From Synergistales bacterium Syner_01 (lineage in GTDB: Bacteria; Synergistota; Synergistia; Synergistales; Aminobacteriaceae): DNA of 22,821 bases. Positions 22,118 to 22,821 of the stretch are shown one piece after another (the first letter of the stretch is position 1; each line of letters begins with the position of its first letter). A program made the position numbers and the translations under genes. The stretch lies in NCBI GenBank assembly GCA_001604435.1, contig LVBO01000057.1, positions 1 through 22,821 of the forward strand, read 5' to 3'. The notes beneath the pieces were generated by a model. That model worked only from the letters and a program-made list of their open reading frames with translations. It was not told the DNA's origin and did not search any database.

Positions 22118-22821
22118 TCAAGAGACGATCTCTCCGCGGAAGACCGTCACGGCCTTCCCTCGCAGCAGCACCCGCTCCCCTTGCACCTCGACCAGCATCG
22201 CGCCTCCGCGCGCGGAGACCTGCTCGGCGTTCATCAGCGTCTTGCCCAGCTTGTTCCCCCAGTAGGGGGCGAGCGCGCAGTGAGCGGACCCCGTCACCGG
22301 GTCTTCGTTCACTCCCACGGCGGGCGCGAAGAAGCGGGAAGCGAAGTCGAACTCGCAGCGCGACGACGGCGCCGTCACCATGGTTCCCCGGGCCTCCACG
22401 TCGGAGAGCGCGACGAAATCGGGATCCAGCGATCGCACCAGTTCCTCGTCGGGGAGCTCAAGGAGGTAGTCGTCCTTATTCTTCCCGCAGAAGAAATACT
22501 CGTCGCGTTCCAGCCCGAGCGCCTCGATGAGGCCGGGAGGAGGAACGGCGGAAACCACTTTCTTCGCCGGAAAGTCGAGGACGATCCATTCATCCTCGGC
22601 TCGTGCGCTCAAAGGACCGCTCTTCGTATGGAAGACAGCCTCGTTTCCCGGCCGAAGCAACCCCTCCTGAAGCATGATATGCGCCGTGGAGAGCGTCGCG
22701 TGGCCGCACAACGCCACCTCGACGCGCGGGGTGAACCAGCGGAGGGACCACCCGGACGGCGTTCCCAGAAGGAACGCCGTCTCCGACAGATTCATCTCCG
22801 CCGCCATATTCTGCATCCAGG
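22118..22821 (-). CDS. PhzF-family isomerase-like protein (5' end missing)
   Basis: The frame is open to the window edge, so the N-terminal part is missing; about 234 residues are visible, beginning WMQNMAAEMNLSETAF. That segment includes the family's catalytic glutamate in NLSETAF. Other family marks are RWFTPRVEVALCGHATLSTAH, and EDPVTGSAHCAL near the C-terminus, matching the two-lobed diaminopimelate-epimerase-like fold. PhzF itself isomerises a dihydro-hydroxyanthranilate in phenazine synthesis, but most members are uncharacterised and no phenazine gene is present, so the substrate is unknown. It converges on chemoreceptor 2 with a 57-base gap containing a hairpin. Confidence 0.9.
   Translation of the reverse strand, partial: WMQNMAAEMNLSETAFLLGTPSGWSLRWFTPRVEVALCGHATLSTAHIMLQEGLLRPGNEAVFHTKSGPLSARAEDEWIVLDFPAKKVVSAVPPPGLIEALGLERDEYFFCGKNKDDYLLELPDEELVRSLDPDFVALSDVEARGTMVTAPSSRCEFDFASRFFAPAVGVNEDPVTGSAHCALAPYWGNKLGKTLMNAEQVSARGGAMLVEVQGERVLLRGKAVTVFRGEIVS

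Noticed and set aside
1..22821. tRNA, rRNA, CRISPR, insertion sequence, phage attachment site or replication origin
   Set aside because: Looked for cloverleaf-like ends, regularly spaced repeats, terminal inverted repeats next to transposase-like ORFs and DnaA-box clusters; none seen.

Overview
The window is GC-rich, densely coded bacterial chromosome without rRNA, tRNA, CRISPR array, transposase or phage gene that I can see. The cell is probably diderm. An ArnA-type UDP-glucuronate decarboxylase and an ArnD-type deformylase (lipid A aminoarabinose pathway) open the window, and there are two exported proteins: a PpiC-type foldase and an LmeA/DUF2993-like protein. Several other genes are types usually met in Firmicutes (YvyF-like zinc-ribbon/HTH, UPF0316, a deoxynucleoside kinase). 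A Gram-negative envelope with Firmicutes-like housekeeping genes suggests Synergistota, but that is inference. I cannot name a genus.

Layout. 1-1716 (+): end of an arn operon, closed by a perfect terminator palindrome. 1758-3785 (-): chemoreceptor 1. 4047-4820 (+): exported DUF2993-like protein, its end overlapping truD. 4802-11954 (-): a leftward block that reads, in transcription order, a 43-residue small ORF, a UPF0316 membrane protein, a PAS/GGDEF diguanylate cyclase, a deoxynucleoside kinase, a zinc-ribbon/HTH protein, a FAD oxidoreductase and truD. 12117-13349 (+): a GAF/GGDEF diguanylate cyclase, divergent from that block. 13449-14650 (-): PpiC foldase and a 56-residue two-helix membrane protein. 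14960-16992 (+): a two-gene phosphorelay operon (CitB-type response regulator, then a kinase-remnant/REC/HPt protein). 17140-19669 (-): GntR regulator and two metallo-beta-lactamase-fold paralogs. 20018-22060 (+): chemoreceptor 2. 22118-22821 (-): PhzF-family protein, cut by the window edge.

How the genes work together. The window is rich in signalling: two chemoreceptors, two diguanylate cyclases and a phosphorelay, with no flagellar or Che genes in view. The most interesting parts are: (1) the phosphorelay pair, in which the 'kinase' has lost its histidine H-box and recognisable ATP-binding boxes but keeps intact REC and HPt domains; (2) a gntR/MBL/MBL unit headed by a 44-bp perfect palindrome; (3) a diguanylate cyclase built by a gapless 313-residue-offset duplication of a PAS pair; (4) an unannotated 43-residue ORF translationally coupled to the UPF0316 gene; and (5) an orphan leftward terminator in the 14.65-14.96 kb gap that may end a small RNA. 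Function assignments rest on motif recognition by eye, with no database search.
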